DNA of 64,000 nt from Thermodesulfobium sp. 4217-1 (lineage in GTDB: Bacteria; Thermodesulfobiota; Thermodesulfobiia; Thermodesulfobiales; Thermodesulfobiaceae): NCBI RefSeq assembly GCF_039822205.1, contig NZ_JBAGBW010000005.1, positions 1 to 64,000 of the forward strand, written 5' to 3'. Below the pieces are notes generated by a model. It saw only the letters and a list, made by a program, of their open reading frames with translations. It searched no databases and was not told the DNA's origin. Shown here one piece after another: positions 40,757-49,315 of this stretch (its first letter is position 1; every line of letters starts with the position of its first letter). Position numbers and translations under genes: made by a program.

Positions 40757-41490
40757 GTTTTTATGTTAAAGAAATTCAATATAAGGCTTGATGTAAAATT
40801 CGGCTTTGAAATAGGAAAACTGTGATCAGAATTGGGGATAATTGCAAGATTAGAATTTTTAATTCCCCTGAACATCGAAATAGTATGTTCTAACCTTATA
40901 AGATCTCTGTCAGCGCTAACTATCAAGGCAGGAGTTATTATCTTCTTAAGCTCTGTATAGTCAATATTTGGACTTGCCAACCACAACACAATTATCTTAT
41001 TTAGAAACTTTTGAAAACTAACATTGTATTTGTTTATCTTTTCATATTCTATTTTTTCTTTCTCAAAAAACTTTTCTACATTATCCGATTTTAAAGCCTT
41101 AACAAAATATGGCTCAAGACCATCAAAGTGAAACTGACCTCCTAAGAGAGCTATTTTTTTGAAAAGCTTCGGATATTTAATAGATAAAAGCAAAAGAATT
41201 ATTGCGCCGTCGCTATAGCCAACTGCACAACAGCCTTCTAATTTAAAAGTTTTTATAAATTCATAAGTATCTTTAGAGAACTGGTCATAGGAAAATTGGT
41301 CATCTGTATCCTGAGTCCTGCCATGTCCTCTTCTTTCGGGCAAGTATATTTTGTAATCATTTGACAGATTGCTTGCCAACTGATTCATGCTGTTAATATT
41401 TTCAGTGCCACCGTGTAATATAAGACAGGGATTTCCCTTTCCAGATATCTCATAATAAGTTTCAAGGTTATTTAATTTTACATAAGCCAT
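40753..41490 (-). CDS. alpha/beta hydrolase
   Basis: A 245-residue alpha/beta hydrolase. The oxyanion region L-H-G-G-T-E near 27, nucleophile G-Y-S-D-G near 93, acid in S-A-D-R-D near 192, and histidine in N-S-D-H-S-F-P near 222 form a complete triad. R-R-G-H-G-R-T near 54 is the usual loop. Esterase, lactonase or C-C hydrolase activity is possible; the substrate is not readable. It sits directly after the MFS transporter gene (TGA then ATG) and overlaps polB, so the three are co-transcribed. Confidence 0.9.
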   Translation of the reverse strand: MAYVKLNNLETYYEISGKGNPCLILHGGTENINSMNQLASNLSNDYKIYLPERRGHGRTQDTDDQFSYDQFSKDTYEFIKTFKLEGCCAVGYSDGAIILLLLSIKYPKLFKKIALLGGQFHFDGLEPYFVKALKSDNVEKFFEKEKIEYEKINKYNVSFQKFLNKIIVLWLASPNIDYTELKKIITPALIVSADRDLIRLEHTISMFRGIKNSNLAIIPNSDHSFPISKPNFTSSLILNFFNIKT

Positions 41491-42867
41491 TCAAATCTCC
41501 TTTTTCCTTTTTTCAAAAGCAAGAAAAGAAAAGATTGTTACAATTATGCTCAAAAAAACTCCAAAAGCAGATGCATTGTGAAAGCCTTTCTCTAAAAGAT
41601 CCACAGAATAAGACATATCTATTTTCCCATAAAAATTGCTAAAAAGGTATATACCAATTAAAGCTCCAAGATTTTGGACTACTTGAATGAAAGAAGAAAC
41701 AAAACCGCTCTGAGATTTTTTTACGTGACCCAGGATAAGAGAAGGACTTGCCACAAAGAAACCAACCAGACCAACCCCTGCAAAGACGATGGCAATTACA
41801 AAATAAAGCATAAAGCTAAAGTTCTGTATAAAAAAGAATAGGGCACAAGATATGAATAAATTTAATGAAGAAAAAATGCACATTTTCCTATATCCAAACT
41901 TATCAGACAACAGTCCAATCATTGGCACGGTAAAGATTGTTATTAGGCTTGAAATCCCAATTAAAATTCCTGTTAATTCCTGGCTAAAATGCATAGCTCC
42001 AATAGCAAAAAACGGTATCACAAAATTAAACCCATCAAACAAGAAAACTATAAAAAAACTCGATATTAGAGCGAAAGATATATTCTTGTTTTTGAAGATT
42101 GAAAAATCAATCGTTGGATTTTTATTATTTTTTTCATAATATATAAACAAAGCAAGAAGCAAAAGCCAAGCAAACCATATAGAAAAAAGCAAACCTTTTT
42201 CGGTAACTGTTCTTTGTAGATTTAGTATAATTATCAGAAGAGATATTACAGTAAAAATCAGAAAGTATCCTATAAGATCAAATTTATTCTTAAGCTTCGT
42301 TTCATCAACTTTTGAAAGCGAAAGTAAAGTAAAGAGAAAAACCAAAAGGCCTATGGGCACGTTAATCAAAAAAATAGAATGCCATCCAAATTTTTCAATC
42401 AAAAAAGATCCAATTGGAGGCCCAAATGCAAATCCAATTCCCCCAAGTCCAGTAACTGCCGCAAAAGATCTTCCGATATACTCTTTAGGCAAACGTTGCA
42501 AGATCAATGCGCCCGTGGTAGCAGAAATCATACTTGACGCCACTCCCTGAAAAAATCTTCCGATCAAGATGACATGAAAAGTGCCAGAAATTGCGCAAAA
42601 AAGAGATGTAAAAGAGAACAATATAGACCCTGATAGAAATACCTTGGATGCACCAATAGAATCAGAAATTTTTCCAAAAATAATAAGCATTGAACAAAGC
42701 GATAAAAGATAGAATATCGCTAAATTTGATATATTTTCTATGCTAACGCCAAAGAATCTACTTAAATATGGGTATGAGATGTTAACTATGCTAACGTCCA
42801 AGCTAACCATAAAGCTTGCCACACACATACAACACAACAAAATTACATTTTTTTGCAACTTAAGCAT
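41491..42867 (-). CDS. MFS multidrug transporter, DHA2/EmrB type
   Basis: A 458-residue transporter with about 14 membrane spans. The N-terminus has L-D-V-S-I-V-N-I-S (family motif near residue 25), then G-K-I-S-D-S-I-G near 68, R-F-F-Q-G-V-A-S near 108, and L-S-D-K-F-G-Y-R-K in the second half. This is the DHA2 (14-TM) drug:H+ antiporter pattern. Drug or lipid export is likely. It is the first gene of a short minus-strand run with the hydrolase and DNA polymerase. Confidence 0.92.
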   Translation of the reverse strand: MLKLQKNVILLCCMCVASFMVSLDVSIVNISYPYLSRFFGVSIENISNLAIFYLLSLCSMLIIFGKISDSIGASKVFLSGSILFSFTSLFCAISGTFHVILIGRFFQGVASSMISATTGALILQRLPKEYIGRSFAAVTGLGGIGFAFGPPIGSFLIEKFGWHSIFLINVPIGLLVFLFTLLSLSKVDETKLKNKFDLIGYFLIFTVISLLIIILNLQRTVTEKGLLFSIWFAWLLLLALFIYYEKNNKNPTIDFSIFKNKNISFALISSFFIVFLFDGFNFVIPFFAIGAMHFSQELTGILIGISSLITIFTVPMIGLLSDKFGYRKMCIFSSLNLFISCALFFFIQNFSFMLYFVIAIVFAGVGLVGFFVASPSLILGHVKKSQSGFVSSFIQVVQNLGALIGIYLFSNFYGKIDMSYSVDLLEKGFHNASAFGVFLSIIVTIFSFLAFEKRKKEI

Positions 42868-42892
42868 AAATTGTCCTAACCGAAATAAGTTT

Positions 42893-42954
42893 TAGTAAAA
42901 AATTAATAATCTGGAAGAACTATGTATAAAAGGATCTTCCTTCTCCAGATTATT
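42893..42954 (-). terminator. rho-independent terminator of the YdbC gene
   Basis: AATAATCTGG (42905-42914) pairs with CCAGATTATT (42945-42954); inside, a further partial stem can form. On the minus strand it is followed by a T-rich run (42893-42904). It lies 30 bases after the YdbC stop and before the MFS gene. Confidence 0.75.
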
Positions 42955-42985
42955 AAAAATTATGCTGAAAGATTAAAATTCGAAT

Positions 42986-43207
42986 TTATAAATCAATATT
43001 TTTCAAGACATCTCTAAGGGCTTTCAGTTCTTCTTTTGTGAAGGTTAAACCTTTGCCCATTCTATCATAATTAGGAGACCACTCTCTAATATCATATTTT
43101 GTATCCTTATCGTTCCAACTAACTAGTTTTAACTCTTTTTTCCAGCCTTTTGGACTTTCAGAAATAACTCCAAAAGTTTCTAAAATATCAAATTTTATTT
43201 CTGCCAT
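42986..43207 (-). CDS. YdbC/PC4-like single-stranded DNA-binding protein
   Basis: A 73-residue protein of the YdbC/PC4 family: E-I-K-F-D-I-L-E-T-F-G-V-I-S near the start, G-W-K-K-E-L-K-L-V-S-W-N near 20, and K-Y-D-I-R-E-W-S-P then M-G-K-G-L-T-F-T near 50. PC4 folds bind single-stranded DNA as dimers. Length and motifs fit the bacterial YdbC group exactly. RBS GGAGG is strong. It ends in its own terminator. Confidence 0.92.
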   Translation of the reverse strand: MAEIKFDILETFGVISESPKGWKKELKLVSWNDKDTKYDIREWSPNYDRMGKGLTFTKEELKALRDVLKNIDL

Positions 43208-43404
43208 AAAACCTCCAAAATGATTTTTAAGTATATTTTAACATGCTTGTTTTCCAAGCATTCTAAAATTCTTAATCGCACTTAAATATCATGGTTAATA
43301 TTGAATTTGCTGATACATTATATTTTCCAACATCTTAGTCAATTAAGGCTGATATATAATTTTTGACTTCTAAAAAATGCCCTGTAAAAGCAATATAATA
43401 TCAT

Positions 43405-43432
43405 TTGACAAAGAATAATACAGTATTATAAT
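43405..43432 (+). promoter_or_regulatory. consensus sigma-70 promoter of the copper operon
   Basis: TTGACA (43405-43410) and TATAAT (43427-43432), both perfect, are separated by 16 bases. The start of transcription should be near 43439, right beside the CsoR-like operator. This is the best promoter in the window and should be strong unless repressed. Confidence 0.85.
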
Positions 43433-43440
43433 AGGATATA

Positions 43441-43465
43441 TATCCACCCCCTATGGGGTGGGATA
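43441..43465. promoter_or_regulatory. CsoR-like copper operator
   Basis: CCACCCC (43444-43450) and GGGGTGG (43455-43461) form an inverted repeat with a CTAT spacer, flanked by TATC and GATA. G/C tracts facing each other are the recognition signature of CsoR-family repressors. It lies just after the -10 box and before the copA ribosome site, so bound repressor would block transcription. A csoR gene is the last gene of the operon. Confidence 0.8.
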
Positions 43466-43480
43466 GGAGGTTATAGATAG

Positions 43481-45913
43481 ATGCAAAAAGTAATTTTAAA
43501 AATAAATGGTATGAGTTGCGCATCATGTGCTATGAACGTAGAGAAGGCCCTAAAAAAGGTCGAGGGAGTAAAGAGTGCAGTAGTAAACCTTGTGACTGAA
43601 AAGGCCGTAGTTGAGGGAGATAATTTAGATCCAGAAAAATTATCCAGTTCAGTTGAAAAAGCTGGATATTCCTCCACTCTTGATCAGTTTGAAAAAGGTG
43701 ACGTTCAAAGCAAAACCTATAAAATTGAAGGTATGAGCTGCGCCTCATGTGCTATGAACGTAGAGAAGGCCCTAAAAAAGGTCGAGGGAGTAAAGAGTGC
43801 AGTAGTAAACCTTACTACTGAAAAAGCTCTGGTAACCTTTGATCCCTTAAATTTCAGGGAAAGAAGTATTTTTGAAGCTGTAGAAAAAGCTGGATATAAA
43901 GCTATAAATGAAAAGAGAGAGTCAAAAGATGAGGCAGATGATTTTGCTGAAAAGTTAAGAAAGGCAAAGTTAAAAATGATTTACGCATGGGTAATTACTG
44001 CCCCATTGAGTTTAATTATGTTTTTAAATATGTTTTTTGGAATTGAATTTAAATATAACATGTTAATTAATATTGTTTTTTCTTTTCCCGTAATCTTCAT
44101 AATAGGTATCGATCCTATAAAAAGTGCAATAAAGGCATTGATTCATAGAAATACAAATATGGATGTATTGATATTCTTTGGAGTTACATCATCTTATTTG
44201 ACAGGTTTGTTAAATATTTTTGGTCAGAAAATAGCTGATTACTCAGCAGTGGGCGCTATGATTACTGGATTTTACCTTATTGGCCAATATCTCGAAAGTA
44301 AGGCAAAAGGAAAAGCCTCAGAAGAGGTAAAAAAATTACTAAATTTAAGCCCTAAAACAGCAAATCTTGTAAAAGAAGATGGTTCAATAGAAAAAATAGA
44401 TGCAGACGACATTGCAATATCAGACATTCTTCTAGTGAAGCCCTCAGAACAAATCCCTTCAGACTCAATAGTTGTTGAAGGCGATACCGCCGTAGACGAA
44501 TCAATGATTACAGGAGAAAGTTTGCCCGTGCCAAAGTCAACTGGAGATACCGTTATTGGCGGAACCATAAATCAGCTCGGTACCATAAAGGTTAAGGTGT
44601 CTCAGGTAGGAGAGAATACCGTCTTATCTAAAATTGCAAAATTAGTAGAAGACGCACAAAGCACTAAGGTACCAGTTCAGGCTTTTGCGGACAAGGTCAT
44701 ATCGGTATTCGTTCCTACAATTATAACCATAGCAATAGCAACCTTCCTAATCTGGTTCTTATTTCCATCATCATTGCATAAAATAGATCTTTGGGCAAAA
44801 GATTTTCTTCCATGGGTAAATCCCAATCTCAATTCAATTTCAGCCGCAATATACGCATCAGTCGCAACTCTTGTAATAGCCTGTCCTTGTGCATTAGGAC
44901 TGGCCACTCCAACTGCCCTAATGGTAGGATTGGGTCTTGGAGCCTCTAAAGGTATATTAATCAGATCGGGTGAAGCGCTCGAGAGAGCAAAAGACATAGA
45001 TGTGGTTGTGTTTGACAAGACAGGAACAATTACAGATAAAGAATTATACGTAACCGATATTTCTTCAAATATTGACAAAGATGAATTTATAAAGGTTGTC
45101 GCCTCACTTGAGAGTTACAGTGAGCACCCAATAGGTATTGCAATAAATAAATACGCAAAAGATAACAATATTATAAAAATAGACTTTCAGGGCGTAAAAG
45201 TAATTCCTGGATTGGGAGTAGAAGGCTATTTAAATAATAGAAAAATTAGCGTGGGAAGCCCTAAATTTATTGAAGGTATAGCCTCGATGGCAGATATAAA
45301 TAAATCCAAATTTATGGGCAAAACCTTAGCAATAGCCTATGAAGAAGAAAGAGGTTTGTTGGGAATTATTGCCTTGTCCTTCAATATTAAAGCCAATGCA
45401 AAAGAGGCAATTGAACAAATTAAAAATATGGGCATTAAAACTATAATGCTGACAGGCGACAACGAAGAAACTGCAAAATATGTGGCAGACTCAGTTGGCA
45501 TTGACGAGTATTTTGCAGATTTATTGCCTCAAGATAAGATATCGCATATTAAAAAACTCCAAGATATGGGACATATTGTAGCAATGGTTGGCGATGGCAT
45601 AAATGACGCCCCATCTCTGAAACAATCTGATATAGGAATATCTATTGGAACTGGAACAGATATAGCTAAAGAAGCGAGCGATATTACGTTGATGACAGAT
45701 GACCTGACAAATGTAACCAGGTCAATAAGATTATCGGTAGCAACGTTTAAAAAGATTAAACAAAATCTATTCTGGGCTTTTTTCTACAATATAATTGCAA
45801 TTCCGTTTGCAGCTCTGGGAATGCTTCATCCTGTCATAGCTGAAGCAGCAATGGCTACAAGCTCAGTGTTTGTAGTCACAAACTCTATTAGGCTTAGAAA
45901 TTTTAAGATATAA
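43481..45913 (+). CDS. copA: copper-translocating P1B-type ATPase with two HMA domains
   Basis: CopA exports Cu(I) from the cytoplasm with ATP. Two N-terminal metal-binding domains, each with G-M-S-C-A-S-C, are at about residues 10-65 and 80-145; they are nearly identical. The transporter core has the membrane motif C-P-C in I-A-C-P-C-A-L-G near 468, the phosphorylation site D-K-T-G-T near 513, S-E-H-P-I-G near 547 and G-D-G-I-N-D-A near 704. Length 810. It heads the operon behind a perfect promoter and CsoR-like site. In a strict anaerobe, Cu(I) is the main toxic form, so this system is plausible without oxygen. Confidence 0.97.
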   Translation: MQKVILKINGMSCASCAMNVEKALKKVEGVKSAVVNLVTEKAVVEGDNLDPEKLSSSVEKAGYSSTLDQFEKGDVQSKTYKIEGMSCASCAMNVEKALKKVEGVKSAVVNLTTEKALVTFDPLNFRERSIFEAVEKAGYKAINEKRESKDEADDFAEKLRKAKLKMIYAWVITAPLSLIMFLNMFFGIEFKYNMLINIVFSFPVIFIIGIDPIKSAIKALIHRNTNMDVLIFFGVTSSYLTGLLNIFGQKIADYSAVGAMITGFYLIGQYLESKAKGKASEEVKKLLNLSPKTANLVKEDGSIEKIDADDIAISDILLVKPSEQIPSDSIVVEGDTAVDESMITGESLPVPKSTGDTVIGGTINQLGTIKVKVSQVGENTVLSKIAKLVEDAQSTKVPVQAFADKVISVFVPTIITIAIATFLIWFLFPSSLHKIDLWAKDFLPWVNPNLNSISAAIYASVATLVIACPCALGLATPTALMVGLGLGASKGILIRSGEALERAKDIDVVVFDKTGTITDKELYVTDISSNIDKDEFIKVVASLESYSEHPIGIAINKYAKDNNIIKIDFQGVKVIPGLGVEGYLNNRKISVGSPKFIEGIASMADINKSKFMGKTLAIAYEEERGLLGIIALSFNIKANAKEAIEQIKNMGIKTIMLTGDNEETAKYVADSVGIDEYFADLLPQDKISHIKKLQDMGHIVAMVGDGINDAPSLKQSDIGISIGTGTDIAKEASDITLMTDDLTNVTRSIRLSVATFKKIKQNLFWAFFYNIIAIPFAALGMLHPVIAEAAMATSSVFVVTNSIRLRNFKI
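43523..43813 (+). repeat. two identical 69-bp segments in the copA metal-binding domains
   Basis: Bases 43523-43591 and 43745-43813 are identical, at 222 bases distance, and code the start of each HMA domain from the second metal-binding motif on. The rest of the two domains has drifted. This points to gene conversion or a recent in-frame duplication of a domain. Confidence 0.9.
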
Positions 45914-45934
45914 ATTCTATTTAGGAGGTTAAAA

Positions 45935-46639
45935 ATGTTTAAAAAGAATTTCGTAAAACCGATCATCTTTATTTTGGCATTAGCATCTCTGTTAGTTTTT
46001 GGATATGCTTATAGCAATGGGTTTTGTGCATACGGAAACGGATATGGTCCTGGTATGATGAATGGAAACGGAAATGGTTCGGGAAATGGATATGGACCCG
46101 GGAATGGATACGGTCCTGGGATGATGAATGGCTATAACAATGGTCAGAGTAGCTATCAAACCATACCTACAAGTCAGTTAAAGAGTTTTTCAGATCTTAT
46201 TGGCAACGTAACAGTTGACGATAAGAACAATTCAATCACCTTCAACGATCAAAACGCTGTTATACCCATAGTAGCCTCTCCAAATGACAACGCAATGTAT
46301 TCGTTCGGAGTTGGAAACCTAATAAATCCAACTATTATTGTTAGAAAAAATGCCAATATAACTCTGAAACTCGTAAACAATGATGATGATATGTATCATG
46401 GAATAATAATTACAAATACCGCACCTCCATATCCATATACAGTCATGATGAATATATCTTTAGCTTTCCAGTATTCTGCAATCAGACCCTTGTCTTATGA
46501 AGACAAACAAAATAAACTTTTGGCAACTGGATCTACAGAATTTAGTGCAAATACACCCGGAACATATTATTATGTATGTCAGGTACCAGGGCATGCTCAG
46601 CAAGGCATGTATGGAAAATTTATAATCTTAGATAAGTAG
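45935..46639 (+). CDS. exported cupredoxin-like copper protein with Gly/Asn repeat
   Basis: A Sec signal peptide or anchor (residues 1-27) precedes a glycine/asparagine-rich stretch with repeats of G-N-G-Y-G-P-G-M-M-N-G up to about residue 70. The C-terminal domain is a cupredoxin: ligands H in D-M-Y-H-G near 154, then C and H in Y-V-C-Q-V-P-G-H near 216-221, and M in Q-Q-G-M-Y. This set (His, Cys, His, Met) makes a type 1 copper centre, as in sulfocyanin. It is unusual in a strict anaerobe; in the operon it may bind or buffer copper outside the membrane. The repeat might bind metal or glycan. Confidence 0.85.
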   Translation: MFKKNFVKPIIFILALASLLVFGYAYSNGFCAYGNGYGPGMMNGNGNGSGNGYGPGNGYGPGMMNGYNNGQSSYQTIPTSQLKSFSDLIGNVTVDDKNNSITFNDQNAVIPIVASPNDNAMYSFGVGNLINPTIIVRKNANITLKLVNNDDDMYHGIIITNTAPPYPYTVMMNISLAFQYSAIRPLSYEDKQNKLLATGSTEFSANTPGTYYYVCQVPGHAQQGMYGKFIILDK

Positions 46640-46669
46640 GTTAACAAATAAATTTAAAGGAGCAAAAAA

Positions 46670-46924
46670 ATGACAGATAAAGTTATTATCTACACATCGC
46701 CAGGATGTCCCGACTGCGCTTCTGTGAAGAATTGGCTCAAAAAAAATGACATACAGTATTCTGAGATTGACATCACCGCTCCAGGCAAGGCAGATGAAGC
46801 TTTTGAAAAGTTCGGTGTCAGAATAGCTCCGATTACAGTAGTTAAAGATCAATTTTTTTATGGAACGTTTAAGGATCAAAAACCAAATTTAGAAAAAATA
46901 TTTAAAAATTCTCGAGGTGAGTAA
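46670..46924 (+). CDS. glutaredoxin-like protein
   Basis: An 84-residue glutaredoxin fold with the redox motif S-P-G-C-P-D-C near residues 10-16 and the cis-proline in I-A-P-I-T-V-V near 50-56. Glutaredoxin-like proteins reduce disulfides or bind metal. Between a cupredoxin and CopZ, it may handle thiol stress from copper or move copper itself. The start has GGAGC upstream. The copZ gene follows two bases after its stop. Confidence 0.88.
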   Translation: MTDKVIIYTSPGCPDCASVKNWLKKNDIQYSEIDITAPGKADEAFEKFGVRIAPITVVKDQFFYGTFKDQKPNLEKIFKNSRGE

Positions 46925-46925
46925 G

Positions 46926-47129
46926 ATGAAAGTATATGTATCAGGTATGACATGCATGCATTGTAAGATGACAGTTGAAAGGTTATTTTCTCAAATAGAC
47001 TCGGTAGAGAAAGTTGAAGTGGATTTATCAACAGGCATAGTCGATGTTAAGAGCAGCAAAAAAATTAGCAAAGAAGAATTGGAAAAATCCTTAGAAGATA
47101 CAGCTTATAAGGTAGAGAAAGTTGAATAA
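46926..47129 (+). CDS. copZ: CopZ-like copper chaperone
   Basis: A 67-residue HMA-domain protein with the Cu(I) site G-M-T-C-M-H-C near residues 7-13. It carries copper to CopA and to CsoR. The start ATG 46926 is five bases after GAGGTGA; a GTG at 46917 lies inside that ribosome site. The end overlaps csoR by eight bases, giving tight coupling. Confidence 0.92.
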   Translation: MKVYVSGMTCMHCKMTVERLFSQIDSVEKVEVDLSTGIVDVKSSKKISKEELEKSLEDTAYKVEKVE

Positions 47130-47409
47130 TAGCAGCAAACCAGAGCCTTTTCATAAAGATGCCTTAAAGTTGCTAAAAACAGCCAGGGGCCACATCGATG
47201 GCGTAATAAAGATGATTGAAGAAGAAAGATATTGTATAGATATATCAAATCAAATTCTGGCAATTATTGCTATTTTAAAAAAATCTAACACATCTGTCTT
47301 AAACAAGCACATAGACAGATGTGTTAGGAACGCAGTAAGCAGTAACGAAGTAGATGAAAAGATTATAGAGCTTCAAAATATTATGAAATATATAGAAAAA
47401 ACCAAATAA
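47122..47409 (+). CDS. csoR: CsoR-family copper-sensing repressor
   Basis: A 95-residue all-helical repressor of the CsoR/RcnR family. The copper ligands are seen in the right order: cysteine in R-Y-C-I-D-I-S near 38, and histidine and cysteine in N-K-H-I-D-R-C-V near 63 and 67. The N-terminal helix holds H-K-D-A-L-K-L-L-K-T-A-R-G-H. Copper binding lowers DNA affinity and releases the copA promoter. It starts at TTG 47122, inside the copZ end. Because it closes the operon it senses for, the loop is autoregulated. Confidence 0.92.
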   Translation: MNNSSKPEPFHKDALKLLKTARGHIDGVIKMIEEERYCIDISNQILAIIAILKKSNTSVLNKHIDRCVRNAVSSNEVDEKIIELQNIMKYIEKTK

Positions 47410-47410
47410 A

Positions 47411-47791
47411 CTAATCTATATCGACTTCCTCATACCAGTTATCGCTCCATTCTGATGGTTCTGATAGGAGTTCTTGGATTATTTCAAGGTTGACCATAAG
47501 GTTTCCATAACTTTCATCAAACTCATCTTCAGAATAGGCATCTAATTCATCAAAATACCTGTCGCGCCATATCCCGATAAAGTCAAAAACCTGAGGCAAA
47601 AATGAAAAATTAACTTCAGAAACCCAAGGTTCATTTTCGTCGTTTAATTCATAATAAATGCTGATATCGGGTTCTTCTTCTCTATCAGAATCAAGAAGCC
47701 AGATTTTAACTTCCTTTTCTACGTCATCTACAAAATATGAGCCAAAATCACTTTCAAAATTTTCAATATAATCAAGATCGTTATTTTCCAC
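47411..47791 (-). CDS. acidic protein of unknown function
   Basis: A 126-residue protein with about one third acidic residues (very low predicted pI), several tryptophans and no signal peptide or membrane helix. It shows no motif I recognise. It is coupled to the GH18 gene, whose last 11 bases it overlaps, with GTG start after AGGAGG. Its acidity is unlike its neighbours. It may be a cytoplasmic partner or a small regulator; no function can be named. Confidence 0.7.
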   Translation of the reverse strand: MENNDLDYIENFESDFGSYFVDDVEKEVKIWLLDSDREEEPDISIYYELNDENEPWVSEVNFSFLPQVFDFIGIWRDRYFDELDAYSEDEFDESYGNLMVNLEIIQELLSEPSEWSDNWYEEVDID

Positions 47792-49184
47792 TTTTTATGC
47801 CTCCTATATTTATTAATTTATCGCCAAACAAGTCAGAAAAAGAGCTCCAAATACCTTCGTCACCTGATTCCAGCTTCCATATTGCAAAACCGCCAAGATT
47901 GTATCTATGAATAAGTTTAAGTTTATTTGTCATTGTAACATTATTGTCAAACCACATTTCATGTTTTAAATTATACCTGTAAAAGCTAACATGATAAAGA
48001 CCATATTTATCGTCAAATTGCGGCGTCAAGTTATTAGTCTCAAGATATCCCTTTATTTTTTGACTGTCAATAGGCTTTACCTTAACGATATTGCCTGAGG
48101 TGTTCTCAATCCACTCTCTTGTGTAAAAAGGAATGCCCAATAATATCTTATTAGAATTTACATCCTTCAAGGTATCCCTCAAACCCTTCTCCATCCAAGG
48201 AATAGACGCAGTAGGTCCAGCATGTTCAGAGCCATTTGAAAATTCGTCATAGGTCATCAGAACAAGGTAATCGCTATATTCTGATATCGTTTTTCTATCA
48301 TAGCACAAAGACCATGAAGAGTTATTATCAGGTACAGTAACATCTACAGACAATGCTATATCTGAGTTTTTTAACATATTATTTAATTTTTCAACAAAAT
48401 GGTTAAAATTTTTGATGTCAGACTTATCCATATTTTCAAAATCAACATTAACTCCATCTAAATGGTACATCAAGGCGTATGTAAAAATTTGATTAATAGC
48501 ATTGTCTATACCATATTCGCTTTCGAACAACTTATGTGTCAGGTTAGGGTTAAACTTATTATTAAATAGGCCCCAAACTCTATATCCCTTTTCATGAAGA
48601 TAGTTTACGACACCAATATCAGCATTATTATTAAAGTTCCCAAAACTGTCTTCCAGAGAAAACCAGGTAAAACAAACTGTATTAATGTTTGAATTTAAAT
48701 CAAATCTTTTAAGATCTGAAAAATTTTTTGCCACGCTAAACCCTAAACCAACCATTCCGTTATACTTCTTTTCTTTAGAAGGCAGGGGCAATCCTTTGTC
48801 GTGTTCTAAAAGATAGTAATCCCCATTATCTTTAATATTAAAATTAAACAAGCTTGAAAGGGAGAGAATGTCTATATAATAATTGCCATTTATATTCTCT
48901 AAGGGAAAATTCATTGACTCAAGCGATAGATTATCTTTATTTATTAAATTTAACTTAACATCAAAAATATATATTCTTTTTTCTTTTGGATTTATCAAAA
49001 AGTTTTTGTTAGTGATTAATTTAATATTATTAGCCATCATAAAGAGCCCATCGTTATTTTTTATTAAGACTCCTGCTGGCTTGTCAGGATACTTATCTAC
49101 ATACAGTTGTTTATCAAAAGCACAGATTTGCCCAAAGGCAGCAAAAACAAAAATGAATATAGTTGAAAGAATTAGTTTATACAT
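47781..49184 (-). CDS. exported GH18-family glycoside hydrolase with CuAO-N-like domain
   Basis: A signal peptide (residues 1-22) leads into a copper-amine-oxidase-N-like beta domain at about 30-130, then a GH18 barrel from about 140. The catalytic motif D-G-V-N-V-D-F-E-N-M near residue 240 has the general acid glutamate and the preceding aspartate. V-L-M-T-Y-D-E near 305 and G-I-P-F-Y-T-R-E-W near 350 are typical of YaaH/SleL-like enzymes, which act on cell wall cortex or peptidoglycan. No LysM is present. In this non-sporulation setting a wall-remodelling or glycan-cutting role is likely. Confidence 0.85.
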   Translation of the reverse strand: MYKLILSTIFIFVFAAFGQICAFDKQLYVDKYPDKPAGVLIKNNDGLFMMANNIKLITNKNFLINPKEKRIYIFDVKLNLINKDNLSLESMNFPLENINGNYYIDILSLSSLFNFNIKDNGDYYLLEHDKGLPLPSKEKKYNGMVGLGFSVAKNFSDLKRFDLNSNINTVCFTWFSLEDSFGNFNNNADIGVVNYLHEKGYRVWGLFNNKFNPNLTHKLFESEYGIDNAINQIFTYALMYHLDGVNVDFENMDKSDIKNFNHFVEKLNNMLKNSDIALSVDVTVPDNNSSWSLCYDRKTISEYSDYLVLMTYDEFSNGSEHAGPTASIPWMEKGLRDTLKDVNSNKILLGIPFYTREWIENTSGNIVKVKPIDSQKIKGYLETNNLTPQFDDKYGLYHVSFYRYNLKHEMWFDNNVTMTNKLKLIHRYNLGGFAIWKLESGDEGIWSSFSDLFGDKLINIGGIKSGK

Positions 49185-49315
49185 TTGTAGAATAGAATAG
49201 CAAAATGGGTGAAAATTTTCAATAATATTATTTAGCTTTCCAAAAAAATTATTATAAAAAAATTTGACAATATTTTCTGATATAATTTGTTAAAACATTA
49301 CTTGGGAGGAATACC

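Noticed and set aside
47781-49184. Spore-germination hydrolase as evidence for sporulation
   Set aside because: YaaH-like GH18 enzymes also occur in non-spore-formers, the LysM domains are missing and no spore genes were seen.
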